Shown in pieces: positions 17,914-27,134 of a stretch of DNA of 64,000 nucleotides (its first letter is position 1; every line of letters begins with the position of its first letter). A program made the position numbers and the translations under genes. The notes beneath the pieces are model-generated. The model was not told where the DNA came from and searched no databases. It worked only from the letters and a program-made list of their open reading frames with translations. The stretch is taken from NCBI GenBank assembly GCA_028690215.1, contig JAQVBQ010000006.1:1-64000 (forward strand). Reading direction: 5' to 3'. This DNA is from Bacteroidales bacterium (GTDB lineage Bacteria; Bacteroidota; Bacteroidia; Bacteroidales; UBA932).

Positions 17914-18207
17914 ATGAAAGCGGTTATGATAGTGTACAATCAGGCACACAATGCCGAGGTACAAGATATATTGGATAAATGCGATGTCAGAGGATTTACT
18001 AAATGGGAAGATGTCCAGGGAAGAGGCAGCAAGAGAGGGGAGCCACACTACTCCTCTCATGCCTGGCCTTCAAAGAATATGGCAACATTGACATTTGTAG
18101 ATGAGGGAATCTTGTCCGAACTCTTAGCAAAGCTCAAAGCTCTTGATGAGAGGGCAGAAAAGCAGGGATTGAGAACTTTCATCTGGGAAGCAGAGCAGGC
18201 CTGGTAA
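17914..18207 (+). CDS. PG0541-like transporter-associated small protein
   Basis: A 97-residue soluble protein, 3 bases after the RND pump. The sequence (MKAVMIVYNQAHNAEVQDILDKC... GFTKWEDVQGRGSKRGEP) fits the small PG0541-type family found beside RND pumps in Bacteroidales and resembles a P-II-like ferredoxin fold. Its role is unknown; position suggests a regulator or sensor for the pump. The fold assignment is inference. Confidence 0.75.
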   Translation: MKAVMIVYNQAHNAEVQDILDKCDVRGFTKWEDVQGRGSKRGEPHYSSHAWPSKNMATLTFVDEGILSELLAKLKALDERAEKQGLRTFIWEAEQAW

Positions 18208-18272
18208 CGATTTCTTTTGATAAGTTCATACATTGTGCTAAATTAGCACTCGGATACTTAATATAAACAATT

Positions 18273-18590
18273 ATGGCAATTGCAGTAAATGATTCAAATT
18301 TCAATCAGATAGTGATAAGTTCTGATAAACCCGTATTAGTTGATTTCTGGGCTACATGGTGCGGACCGTGTCGTATGGTTGCTCCTATAGTGGACGAACT
18401 TGCTACAGAATATGAGGGTAAAGCTGTTATCACTAAATGTGATGTTGATTCTAGTTCCGAGGTTCCTTTAAAATATGGAATACGTAATATCCCGACTATC
18501 CTTTTTTTCAAAAACGGAGAATTGAAGGATAAGATTGTGGGTGCAACCACAAAATCGGCGATAGTAGCAAAGATTAATGCATTAATGTAA
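18273..18590 (+). CDS. trxA: Thioredoxin
   Basis: A 105-residue thioredoxin with the active site WCGPC (Cys30, Cys33) after FWAT, and the cis-Pro region RNIPTILFF. It is a cytosolic disulfide reductant. The 65-base upstream gap contains a GTGCTAA-A-TTAGCAC palindrome (18235-18249). Confidence 0.95.
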   Translation: MAIAVNDSNFNQIVISSDKPVLVDFWATWCGPCRMVAPIVDELATEYEGKAVITKCDVDSSSEVPLKYGIRNIPTILFFKNGELKDKIVGATTKSAIVAKINALM

Positions 18591-18601
18591 AACTATCCAT
18601 T

Positions 18602-19195
18602 ATGAAAAAGTTATTTGTACTGTTCTTGGGTGTGCTTATATTCAGCACGTCATCCTATTCGCAGACCAGATTCGGGATAAAGGGGGGGCTTAACTTTACA
18701 AACATGTCTAACATATCTTCTAATTTAAATCAGACATGGGAAAATCAAACGGGATACCAACTTGGTCTGGCTCTTCAATTCAAGGTTCCGATTATTGGCC
18801 TTGCCATACAGCCGGAACTTATGTACTCCACTGTTAAGTCAACATTGAACAACAATGAAGGGGAGTTGAACCTTGATTACATCACACTGCCTATCAATCT
18901 TCAATTGGGAGCTGATATGCTTTTCTTCAGACCTTTTATTGTTGCCAGCCCTTTTGTGTCGTATCTGATTAAGAGCAGCACAAGACTTGAGGATCAACCT
19001 CTGGATGATATTAACAGGTTTGACTATGGGGTAGGTTTAGGAGTCGGAATTGACTTATGGAAACTGCAGATCATGGGTAAATATAACTGGGGTCTGGGTA
19101 AGCTGGAAAAAGCCGGAGATGAGTGGGATCAATCCGAGACATATAAGAACGCAACGCTTCAGGGATTTCAACTTTCTGTAGCCTTCCTGTTTTAA
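18602..19195 (+). CDS. PorT-type outer-membrane beta-barrel protein
   Basis: A 197-residue product with a signal peptide ending near SYSQT. The mature N-terminus RFGIKGGLNFTNMS and alternating hydrophobic strands (GYQLGLALQFKVPIIGLAIQPELMYS) match small PorT-type barrels (outer membrane protein beta-barrel family). It ends in a terminal Phe. It is 11 bases after trxA and is followed by a LOG gene; the functional link is unclear. Confidence 0.85.
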   Translation: MKKLFVLFLGVLIFSTSSYSQTRFGIKGGLNFTNMSNISSNLNQTWENQTGYQLGLALQFKVPIIGLAIQPELMYSTVKSTLNNNEGELNLDYITLPINLQLGADMLFFRPFIVASPFVSYLIKSSTRLEDQPLDDINRFDYGVGLGVGIDLWKLQIMGKYNWGLGKLEKAGDEWDQSETYKNATLQGFQLSVAFLF

Positions 19196-19204
19196 GCTTC
19201 GGAG

Positions 19205-19786
19205 ATGTCCAGACGTGTCTGTGTTTACTGCTCTTCCAGTGATATTCTGGAAGATAGATATAAAGAGGTCGCCTACAGTTTTGCTGAGGCGGCCTCTTCT
19301 CATAACTGCACACTCGTGTGCGGAGGCAGCAGGAAGGGACTTATGGGTGTAATGATAGACGCTTTTATAAACAGAGGCGGAATTGTTGAGGGGGTAATGC
19401 CGGAGTTTATGAAAGAACTTGAATTTCATCATCCGGACCTTAACAGAATAACATTTGTCCCAACTATGAGTGAGAGAAAAAAACTTATGAGAGAGGAGAC
19501 GGATGCGGTTGTTGCTCTGCCGGGAGGTCTGGGCACACTCGAGGAGTTTCTTGAGACATACACACTCAAGAGGCTTGGACTCTATTCGGGAGACGTTATA
19601 CTTCTCAATGTATACGGTTTTTTCGAACCACTTCTGGATTTGTTTGAACATTTAGTGGATAATAAGGTTCTAAATAAGAACTGGAAATCAGGATTAAAGA
19701 TAGTGGACAGTGTCGAAGAGCTGATAGAGGTTATAGATAAATGCAGGCCCGAGACTCTCTCTCCAAGACACTATGCGCCGGAATAA
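19205..19786 (+). CDS. LOG-family nucleotide 5'-monophosphate phosphoribohydrolase
   Basis: A 193-residue Rossmann-like protein with both family signatures: GGSRKGLMG at 40-48 and PGGLGTLEE at 106-114. LOG proteins release bases such as cytokinins from riboside monophosphates; in most bacteria the physiological substrate is unknown. The start ATG is 9 bases after the barrel gene. Confidence 0.9.
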   Translation: MSRRVCVYCSSSDILEDRYKEVAYSFAEAASSHNCTLVCGGSRKGLMGVMIDAFINRGGIVEGVMPEFMKELEFHHPDLNRITFVPTMSERKKLMREETDAVVALPGGLGTLEEFLETYTLKRLGLYSGDVILLNVYGFFEPLLDLFEHLVDNKVLNKNWKSGLKIVDSVEELIEVIDKCRPETLSPRHYAPE

Positions 19787-19796
19787 AAGATATAAA

Positions 19797-20771
19797 ATGG
19801 ATATTAACAAGATCAACAGTGATATTAAAGAGGATTTTCACAGATACAGATCTCTGATGGAAAATACTCTTGTTAGCGGAAGTGCTCTGTTGAACACAAT
19901 TAACTCATATTTACTCCAGACAAGCGGAAAGCAACTGAGACCTATTTTGGCTATTCTTTCTGCCAAAGCTTGCGGAATAGTGAATGATAAGACAATTTCT
20001 TGTGCTGCGGTTGCAGAGATGATACATACAGCCACTCTCCTGCATGATGATGTGGCAGACCAGTCAGATAAGAGAAGAGGGGTAAGGACAGTTCAGGCTG
20101 AATATAACCCCGCCGCATCAATTTTGACAGGAGACTATTGGCTTTCAAAGGCAATGTCCATACTTGTCAACCTCAATGATGCAAGAATAATGGGCTTTTA
20201 CACGAAAACAGTTGAGGATCTTTCGGAGGGAGAGCTTTTTCAAATGCAGAAGGCGAGCTCGCTTGATACGACTGAGTCTGATTATTACAGCATCATATAC
20301 AGTAAGACTGCCAGCCTTTTTGTAGGAACTATTAAGAGTGCCGTTTACACTGTGTGCAGGGATGAAAAGGTGTTGTCTGCGATGGAAGAGTATGCCAGTC
20401 AATTAGGAATAGCCTTTCAGATAAGAGATGATATTTTTGACTATATGCCCGGTCTTAATACAGGTAAACCTGCCGGAGGTGATGTTGTTGAGAGAAAACT
20501 CACACTACCTCTTATTGCAGCACTCAATTCGGCTACAGATGAAGAGAGGGAGAATATGATCGCTATGTTGAAAAAAAGTGATACGGATGAGAAGATGCTT
20601 ATGGATGAGGCTGTCCGTATAGTCGAGAAGTATTCAGGTATAGATGCTGCTCAGAAAGCTCTCACAGAGCGTTGCAAAAAAGCTGAGGAGGCTCTGTCGT
20701 TTATGGATGAATCCGATTATAAAAGGGATTTAATCTTACTTACAAGATATGTAGGAGAGAGATCACGTTAG
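19797..20771 (+). CDS. Polyprenyl diphosphate synthase
   Basis: A 324-residue trans-prenyltransferase. The first Asp-rich motif DDVAD is at 84-88 in LLHDDVADQSDKRRG and the second, DDIFD, at 211-215. It extends allylic diphosphates with IPP for quinone or undecaprenyl precursors; product length cannot be read safely. I start at ATG 19797 (MDINKI) because the in-frame ATG at 19773 adds a basic stretch not expected in the family and lies inside the LOG gene. Confidence 0.9.
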   Translation: MDINKINSDIKEDFHRYRSLMENTLVSGSALLNTINSYLLQTSGKQLRPILAILSAKACGIVNDKTISCAAVAEMIHTATLLHDDVADQSDKRRGVRTVQAEYNPAASILTGDYWLSKAMSILVNLNDARIMGFYTKTVEDLSEGELFQMQKASSLDTTESDYYSIIYSKTASLFVGTIKSAVYTVCRDEKVLSAMEEYASQLGIAFQIRDDIFDYMPGLNTGKPAGGDVVERKLTLPLIAALNSATDEERENMIAMLKKSDTDEKMLMDEAVRIVEKYSGIDAAQKALTERCKKAEEALSFMDESDYKRDLILLTRYVGERSR

Positions 20772-21352
20772 AATAATTTTCCTGCAATCTCCTCTAATTC
20801 GGAGTAGAACTCCTGTCCGAAAGCAAATATAAGGGGTTCCTTTAAAAATTTATATACAGGGATTCCCTCTTTTTTTCCTAACACAAAAGCGTCAAGGCAT
20901 ATATGCCATTCGTGCAGGTTCAGGGCGGCCATGCCATTAGATAACTTGCTGACTCTTATAGGATATAGCCAGCACGATATTGGTTTTCTCAGGGAGCACT
21001 CTCCGGCATTGTATGCCATCTCTATTCCACAGAAACAGTTGTCGTGCTTGTCAAACTGAGTGTAGACACACTCTTCGCCCTCTATGAGTGGTGTTACGGT
21101 ATCTCCGTCTGAATCAATAACAAAGGGACCCGACTCCTTAATGGAGCGGATCCCTTCTAGTCTAAGATGTTTAGAAATTGATGACATTTCTCCGGCAATC
21201 AATTTGCACTCGTCCTCTTCCAGGGGAGCTCCGCTGTCACCTATGATGCAGCATGCTCCGTGACATTTTTGATAATCGCAGCAAAACTTTTCTGTTATTA
21301 TTGCTGATGATACAAGGATGTTTCCAATTGCAATTACCGGATAAGTCGTCAT
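20768..21352 (-). CDS. DUF3109 cysteine-rich protein
   Basis: A 194-residue cytosolic protein with a cysteine cluster near the N-terminus (C24, C25, C30, C34, C35 in CCDYQKCHGACC) and more Cys at CVYTQFDKHDNCFCGIE and CWLYPIRV. This matches DUF3109, a relative of YkgJ-like metal/Fe-S proteins; the function is not established. Its stop overlaps the stop of the convergent polyprenyl synthase gene by two bases. It is 1 base downstream of the M16 peptidase gene and probably co-transcribed with it. Confidence 0.88.
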   Translation of the reverse strand: MTTYPVIAIGNILVSSAIITEKFCCDYQKCHGACCIIGDSGAPLEEDECKLIAGEMSSISKHLRLEGIRSIKESGPFVIDSDGDTVTPLIEGEECVYTQFDKHDNCFCGIEMAYNAGECSLRKPISCWLYPIRVSKLSNGMAALNLHEWHICLDAFVLGKKEGIPVYKFLKEPLIFAFGQEFYSELEEIAGKLF

Positions 21353-21353
21353 A

Positions 21354-24161
21354 CTATTTCTTGGTGCCGTTCATAATAATTTCCATCTGATTGCCCTGGG
21401 TAAGGGTGCTCTTTATGAAGCTGTTCACTTTTTCAGGAGTCATGTTTTTAAGTGCAGGCTCATAAGTTGTGTGCATATCCTTGCCAAGCAGGTAGCGGTT
21501 TGTAAGTACCGACAACCAGTAGTTGTTCTCCCTCTGGTTCTGAGTGTAGCTCTTTTGCATATACTCTACAACCTTAGAGAAATCGGTCTTATCAATACCG
21601 TTTGCCATAACATTGTCTATCTCTTTCTGTGCCCTTGCAAGCAGTCTGTCCTTAATAGCCACGTCAGTGTCGAAAGCATAGAGGAACATGAAATAATCTT
21701 CAGGATAGTAGTTAACAGACATATTAACGCCAACTCCATATGTGCCTCCCTCATCTTCACGTATAGACCTTGTAAATACTTGGTCAAACACCTGTTTTGA
21801 TATGTCGGCCATAATCCTGTTCTCAACATTAAATGCAGTCTTGCCTGAATAAATCTTGTATACGGATGACTTAGGTGTCTGCATATCTTTCTCGAAATGC
21901 TTAACTATATTACCCTTGGCAGGTGTGTTCTTTAGGTTTTTCCAGTCCTCTTTCTTTGACTTGTTTGCTGGTAAAGATCCAATGTATGTTTCAACAAGAG
22001 GTTTAGCTGTCGCAGGATCAATATTGCCGACGAAAACAAATGTGAAGTCGGCTGCATTAGAGAAGCGTTCCTTAACAATCTGGAGTGCCTTTGCATAATC
22101 CAGTTTGTCGACATCCTTTAAAGTGAGCCTGTTTGTGTATGGATTGTTGCTGAAAAGTGTAGTTGTCAAAGTATCCTGCAGTGCCATCATCGGCTCAGCC
22201 TCCATATTCTCGAGCTGTGCCTTGGTTCTTGTTATAAATGAGTTGTATGCCTCATCATCTTTCCTGATATCTGTAAAGCTTAGATAAAGAAGTTGCATGA
22301 AGGTCTCCAGATCTTTAGGGGAGGCTGAGCCGCTGATCTTCTCAGTATTTGTTCCGATACTAGGATTAACGCTGACATTTTTACCAGCCAGTCTCTTTCT
22401 CAGATCCACTGCGCTGAACTTGCCGAGGCCGCCTAGATTGGCAACATCGTTGAGAATCTTAGTATTCAATACATCTTCTGGAGCTGTAAGTGAGTAACCG
22501 CCACGGCTTGAGGCTGTAAACATAATCTGATCCTCTTTAAAATCAGTTTTCTTAAGCACGACAGTTGCTCCGTTTGACAGAGTCCATACAACTGCACCGG
22601 TAATTGGCTCGGTTGTCTCCTTAACCACCTTGCCGGCTTTTGGTGCAACAGGAACAAGAGGCTCATTGGAAACAGTCTCCTTGTATGCCTCTACTGAGTC
22701 TTTGAGAGCACTCTCATAAAGGGCACGCATCTCCTCTTTTGTAGGGATTTTCAACCCCTCTTTCTGAGGCATCATTGTAAACATCACTACATTCTCGTTG
22801 GTTGGAAGAGATTTGGCGTATGTATTAACCTGATCTATGGTAATAGCCGGTGCAATCTGCTGCATCATTGTGTACTCCATCTCAATGCCCGGTATTGCCT
22901 CTCCTGTAAGGAAGTGGTTTACTATATTATTTACATAGAACTCGTTTTTCTGAGTCTCACGCTCCTTGTAAATCTTCTCCATCCTGCTGGTGTAGTCGGC
23001 ACGTGCTCTCTCATATTCTGATGCTGTGAAACCGAATTTCCTCACTCTCTCAGCTTCATTTACAATTGTTCTGACAGCTCTGTCAAGTTGTCCTTCTCTG
23101 GCGACAACGTTTAGCATGAATGCGTCTTTTGTCTGAGCTATGAAAAAGTCACCATATCCGGCACCTGCATCTGCAAAAGGAGGGTCAGCTTTCTGAGAAA
23201 GCTCGGAAAGACGGGAGTTCATCATAGATGAGATCATATTGTTCATGTAGTCAACTACCAGTTGAGCAACTGTCGGGCGCATTTCCTGAGGTATCACATC
23301 ATGTTTGTACATCAGGTAAAACTCAGTAGAGGTTGATTCAGGATCAGAAGCGATAGATATGATTGGGTCGGTGTTGTTCTCTACTGCGAACTGAGTTCTT
23401 TCAGCAGGATTGCTTTTCTTAGGAACAGAGCTGAACAGAGATTTAATTTGGCTCTCTACAGCGGCAGGATCGATGTCTCCTACCACAACAATACCCTGAA
23501 GATCAGGTCTGTACCACTTGTTGTAATAATCTCTCAGGTCTTTGTATGTGAAATTATTAATAACATCGAGAAGACCGATTGGCAGCCTTACACCATATCT
23601 GTTATTCGGATAAATCTCAGGAAGCACCTTTTCATACATTCTCATAGTAGCACTGCTTCTTGTTCTTAACTCTTCCCTTATAACACCGCGTTCATTGTCG
23701 ATATCTTCGTCTTTGAGAGATAAGGCACAAGACCAGTCATAAAGAATAAGCAGACAAGAGTCTATGATTCCCTGCCTTTTAACAGGTACGTTTGAAATGT
23801 TGTAGACTGTCTGGTCAAAAGATGTGTATGCGTTCAGATTTGCGCCAAACTTAACACCGATTTTTTCGAGATAAGAGATTATCCCATTGCCGGGAAAATT
23901 CTTTGAGCCATTGAAACTCATGTGCTCCAGGAAGTGTGCAAGACCTCTCTGATTCTCCTCTTCTAGAATGGAACCAACTTTTTGTACAATGTAGAATTCT
24001 GCCTGACCTTTAGGTTCAGAATTCTTGACCACAAAATAGGTAAGGCCATTGTCAAGCTTACCTGTTCTTACCTTTGGATCCAAAGGCAGGGTCTGCGGCA
24101 TCTGTGCAGACGCAAACAATGTCATTGCCAGGGCTACCGCCAGGGTGAAAATTTTTTTCAT
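21354..24161 (-). CDS. M16-family zinc metalloprotease, secreted
   Basis: A 935-residue two-module M16 peptidase with a signal peptide (MKKIFTLAVALAMTLFASAQ). The inverted zinc motif HFLEH (76-80) and the downstream Glu in the DNERGVIREEL segment are intact in the N-terminal half. The second half lacks HxxEH, as is usual for the non-catalytic module. It is probably a periplasmic or outer-membrane-associated oligopeptidase. It has its own -7 box and is divergent from a TPR protein gene. Confidence 0.92.
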   Translation of the reverse strand: MKKIFTLAVALAMTLFASAQMPQTLPLDPKVRTGKLDNGLTYFVVKNSEPKGQAEFYIVQKVGSILEEENQRGLAHFLEHMSFNGSKNFPGNGIISYLEKIGVKFGANLNAYTSFDQTVYNISNVPVKRQGIIDSCLLILYDWSCALSLKDEDIDNERGVIREELRTRSSATMRMYEKVLPEIYPNNRYGVRLPIGLLDVINNFTYKDLRDYYNKWYRPDLQGIVVVGDIDPAAVESQIKSLFSSVPKKSNPAERTQFAVENNTDPIISIASDPESTSTEFYLMYKHDVIPQEMRPTVAQLVVDYMNNMISSMMNSRLSELSQKADPPFADAGAGYGDFFIAQTKDAFMLNVVAREGQLDRAVRTIVNEAERVRKFGFTASEYERARADYTSRMEKIYKERETQKNEFYVNNIVNHFLTGEAIPGIEMEYTMMQQIAPAITIDQVNTYAKSLPTNENVVMFTMMPQKEGLKIPTKEEMRALYESALKDSVEAYKETVSNEPLVPVAPKAGKVVKETTEPITGAVVWTLSNGATVVLKKTDFKEDQIMFTASSRGGYSLTAPEDVLNTKILNDVANLGGLGKFSAVDLRKRLAGKNVSVNPSIGTNTEKISGSASPKDLETFMQLLYLSFTDIRKDDEAYNSFITRTKAQLENMEAEPMMALQDTLTTTLFSNNPYTNRLTLKDVDKLDYAKALQIVKERFSNAADFTFVFVGNIDPATAKPLVETYIGSLPANKSKKEDWKNLKNTPAKGNIVKHFEKDMQTPKSSVYKIYSGKTAFNVENRIMADISKQVFDQVFTRSIREDEGGTYGVGVNMSVNYYPEDYFMFLYAFDTDVAIKDRLLARAQKEIDNVMANGIDKTDFSKVVEYMQKSYTQNQRENNYWLSVLTNRYLLGKDMHTTYEPALKNMTPEKVNSFIKSTLTQGNQMEIIMNGTKK

Positions 24162-24199
24162 TTTTGTTAATTGGTTTTTTTAATCTAGTCTAGTCAAGG

Positions 24200-24207
24200 C
24201 AAATATA
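24200..24207 (-). promoter_or_regulatory. -7 box for M16 peptidase gene
   Basis: TATATTTG on the minus strand, an exact TAnnTTTG match about 38 bases before the start. Confidence 0.5.
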
Positions 24208-24215
24208 GGGATTAT

Positions 24216-24247
24216 TTTGCATCATATTTTCCTTTTTATTATTTTTG
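24216..24247 (+). promoter_or_regulatory. Promoter for TPR protein operon
   Basis: TTTG at 24216-24219, 20 bases, then TATTTTTG at 24240-24247. This is a well-spaced -33/-7 pair with a leader of about 50 bases before the ATG at 24301. Confidence 0.7.
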
Positions 24248-24300
24248 CAAATACCGCATACTTTCAAATTAATACTTTTACAAATTTAAAATAGATCAAA

Positions 24301-25260
24301 ATGAAAAAAATCAGGACATTTTTCGCAGTTTGTGTGTTATCTATCTTCTCTTTTGCTTCAATGTACGGGCAAGATATAGCTGCTGCAATGGAAACATACA
24401 ATGCCGGCGCTACAGCACTCAATGCAAGTAATTACACTTTGGCAATCGAGTCTTTCAACAAGGCGATCAAGATGTTCGAATCCTTGGGTGAACTGGACGA
24501 ACAGGGTACATCTACACTTAAATCATGCAAAGAGGTATTGCCTCAGATCTATCTTAGATACGGCAAGGAGCTGGCTACAAAGCAGGAGTATGGCAATGCA
24601 ATTGCTCAGCTTAACAAAGCCGTAGAGATTGCCAAGACATATACTAGCCCTGAAGTTGGCAAGGAGGCAGGAGAGCTGATTCCGCAGCTTGTAATGGCTG
24701 AAGCTAATGACAACCTCAATCTGGGTCTTTTTAACGAGGCTATTGCAGGTTACAACAAAGTTCTTACATACAATCCCAACGATTCTGATGCATATCTGAG
24801 GATAGGAATGGCGCAAACAAAGCTTAACAATGAGGATGCTGCTGTTGCAGCCCTTACTAAAGCAATAGAGCTCGGTGAGAAAGAAAATGCATCAAAACTT
24901 CTCTCTACAATGTATTTGAAGAAAGCTGCCAACGCATTCTCTGCAAAAAACAATGCTGAGGCATTAGCTATGGCAAAGAAATCAAACCAGTACTTCGAAA
25001 CTGTACAGGGCAACCAGATATTGGGTCTTTCTGCAATGCAGCTTAAGAAATATGACGATGCAATACCTGCGCTTGAGGCATATCTTGCACAGGGAGAAAA
25101 TATAAAGAATAAGACATCTTATCTGTTCAACCTTGCTGCAGCATACGAGGCAAAAGGTAACAATGCTAAAGCCTGCGGTTATTACAAACAGGTGGTTTCG
25201 GATCCGAAATACAAAGCTGCCGTTGAATATAAAATGAACAACGTGCTTAAGTGCAAGTAA
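24301..25260 (+). CDS. Secreted TPR-repeat protein
   Basis: A 319-residue protein with a signal peptide (cleavage near MYGQD, about 23-24) followed by at least five TPR units, for example ALNASNYTLAIESFNKAIKM and LFNEAIAGYNKVLTYNPNDS. It is probably a periplasmic scaffold. Its last codons overlap the GTG start of the U32 peptidase gene by 10 bases. Confidence 0.88.
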   Translation: MKKIRTFFAVCVLSIFSFASMYGQDIAAAMETYNAGATALNASNYTLAIESFNKAIKMFESLGELDEQGTSTLKSCKEVLPQIYLRYGKELATKQEYGNAIAQLNKAVEIAKTYTSPEVGKEAGELIPQLVMAEANDNLNLGLFNEAIAGYNKVLTYNPNDSDAYLRIGMAQTKLNNEDAAVAALTKAIELGEKENASKLLSTMYLKKAANAFSAKNNAEALAMAKKSNQYFETVQGNQILGLSAMQLKKYDDAIPALEAYLAQGENIKNKTSYLFNLAAAYEAKGNNAKACGYYKQVVSDPKYKAAVEYKMNNVLKCK

Positions 25261-27125
25261 AAAAATTAGAGCTTCTTGCTCCTGCTAAAAATAGGGACAT
25301 CGGCATTGCAGCGGTAAACTGTGGTGCCGATGCTCTCTATATTGCCGGTCCGTCATTCGGTGCGAGGGAATCGGCCTCGAATCCAATTGAGGAGTTAGAA
25401 GCGCTCTGTAAATACGCTCATAAGTTCGGTGTCAGAGTCTATCTGACGCTTAATACAATTCTGTATGACAAAGAGATGGAGAGAGCCGTCAAGATGGCTC
25501 ACGAAGCATACAATGCGGGTTGTGATGCACTTATTATCCAAGATCTCGGTTTGTTGAATGCAGATCTTCCCCCTATACAACTTTTCGCATCAACACAGAC
25601 AAACAATAGAAGGGCAGAACAGGTTTCAATGCTGGAGTCTTTAGGCTTCAACCGTGTAATCCTGGCAAGAGAGCTCTCTCTTGAGCAGATTAAAGAGATA
25701 AGGGCAAAAACCTCGGTTGAACTTGAAACGTTCATTCACGGGGCTCTATGTGTCTCATACAGTGGACAGTGTTATCTGAGCAGCCACATAACCGGCAGAA
25801 GTGCCAACAGAGGAGAATGTGCGCAACCTTGCCGTTCAAATTATAACCTCCTTGACGGAAATGGCAGGATTCTGGTAAAGAATAAGCCACTCCTCTCTCT
25901 AAAGGATTTGAATCTCAGCAGCCATATCAATGATTTAGTTGAGGCAGGCGTCACATCATTTAAAATTGAGGGGAGATTGAAAAATGTCTCCTACATAAAA
26001 AATATAGTCAAATATTACAGGGGGCTACTTGATAATATAATAGAAAACAGAATAGTCAACACCGAGAGTAACTTATTTATACAGACGTCTTACGGAAAGC
26101 TATACGGAGGTTTTACTCCAAGACCCGATCTTACTTTTAACAGAGGATACACGGAACTTTTTATTGATGGCGATAGGGGAAAATGGCAGAGCGGGGAGAG
26201 TGCAAAAAACAGGGGTGAGTATATTGGAAAGGTAATCAAGATTAATGAGAGAAGGGGAGCAAACTTCACATTTGAATATAACTCAAAGGTTCTGTTGGAA
26301 AATGGAGACGGACTCTTCTTCGTAACACCATCCGGAGAGATTGTTGGAACAAGGGCAAACGTTGTCTCAGGCAACATCGTGACCACAAATGGCACAGAGA
26401 GTGTGCCTGCAGGTTCTGAAATATACAGAAACTTTAATAACAGCTTTGAAAAAGAGTTGGAGAGCAATATGCCCGACAGGTTACTGAAGGTCTGGGTGGA
26501 TTTCATATATCAGGATAGCGTATGCCGTCTGGAATGTGAGTGTGAAGACGGAGAAAAATGCAGTGTTGTTATTGGGAGTGATTTCGGAATTGCAGAGAAA
26601 CAGGAGCGTTCTAGGGAAAGCATAAAGATGCAGCTCGGGAAAAAATCAGATATATACTCTTTTGAAGTAAGGGCGATAAAAGCGGATTTGCTCCCCTTCT
26701 TCCCTATTTCTGTTTTAAATAACGGCAGGAGGTCTCTTGCTGAGGAGTTGAACAGGAGGAGAGAAGAGAGGATTGAGAGAGAGAGAAGAGAGGCGGGTGA
26801 AGAGGCGACTATGTTGCGAAAGAAGGCAAATCGCAATGGCAGTGTACCTGATGAGTTGGATTATAGATACAATATATCCAACAGCTTTTCAGAAGAGCTC
26901 TATAAAGACCTTGGAGCCAAATCTACAGATAAGGCATATGAGATATCAAGACCATCTTCTGTCGAGTTGATGAGGTGTAAATACTGTATTCGCCATGAGT
27001 TGGGAATATGTCTCAAAGAGGAGGAGGGGAAAAAAGCCGGTGGCCCTCTTTTTCTCGAAAACAACGGAAAGAAGTATAAGCTTCAGTTCGATTGTAAAAA
27101 TTGTGAAATGGTTATCTTTGGCTAA
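25251..27125 (+). CDS. U32-family peptidase-like protein, RlhA-like
   Basis: A 624-residue protein with the U32 core: ELLAPAKNRDIGIAAVNCGADALYIAG at the start and the cysteine cluster GECAQPC after SGQCYLSSH. Additional C-terminal Cys (CKYCIRHELGIC, CKNC) could complete an Fe-S site. The length is near that of E. coli RlhA (23S rRNA hydroxylation) rather than the shorter TrhP, so an RNA-hydroxylation role is more likely than proteolysis. The start is GTG 25251; no ATG fits the conserved N-terminus. Confidence 0.85.
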   Translation: MQVKKLELLAPAKNRDIGIAAVNCGADALYIAGPSFGARESASNPIEELEALCKYAHKFGVRVYLTLNTILYDKEMERAVKMAHEAYNAGCDALIIQDLGLLNADLPPIQLFASTQTNNRRAEQVSMLESLGFNRVILARELSLEQIKEIRAKTSVELETFIHGALCVSYSGQCYLSSHITGRSANRGECAQPCRSNYNLLDGNGRILVKNKPLLSLKDLNLSSHINDLVEAGVTSFKIEGRLKNVSYIKNIVKYYRGLLDNIIENRIVNTESNLFIQTSYGKLYGGFTPRPDLTFNRGYTELFIDGDRGKWQSGESAKNRGEYIGKVIKINERRGANFTFEYNSKVLLENGDGLFFVTPSGEIVGTRANVVSGNIVTTNGTESVPAGSEIYRNFNNSFEKELESNMPDRLLKVWVDFIYQDSVCRLECECEDGEKCSVVIGSDFGIAEKQERSRESIKMQLGKKSDIYSFEVRAIKADLLPFFPISVLNNGRRSLAEELNRRREERIERERREAGEEATMLRKKANRNGSVPDELDYRYNISNSFSEELYKDLGAKSTDKAYEISRPSSVELMRCKYCIRHELGICLKEEEGKKAGGPLFLENNGKKYKLQFDCKNCEMVIFG

Positions 27126-27134
27126 AATAAATCA

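Noticed and set aside
18235-18251. GTGCTAA-A-TTAGCAC palindrome upstream of trxA resembling the CIRCE operator
   Set aside because: CIRCE needs TTAGCACTC, nine bases, then GAGTGCTAA. Here the half-sites are in reversed order and one base apart, and no second half follows.
19055-19651. 198-residue antisense frame across the barrel and LOG genes
   Set aside because: Both plus-strand genes have strong family motifs in their frames; the antisense protein has no recognisable pattern.
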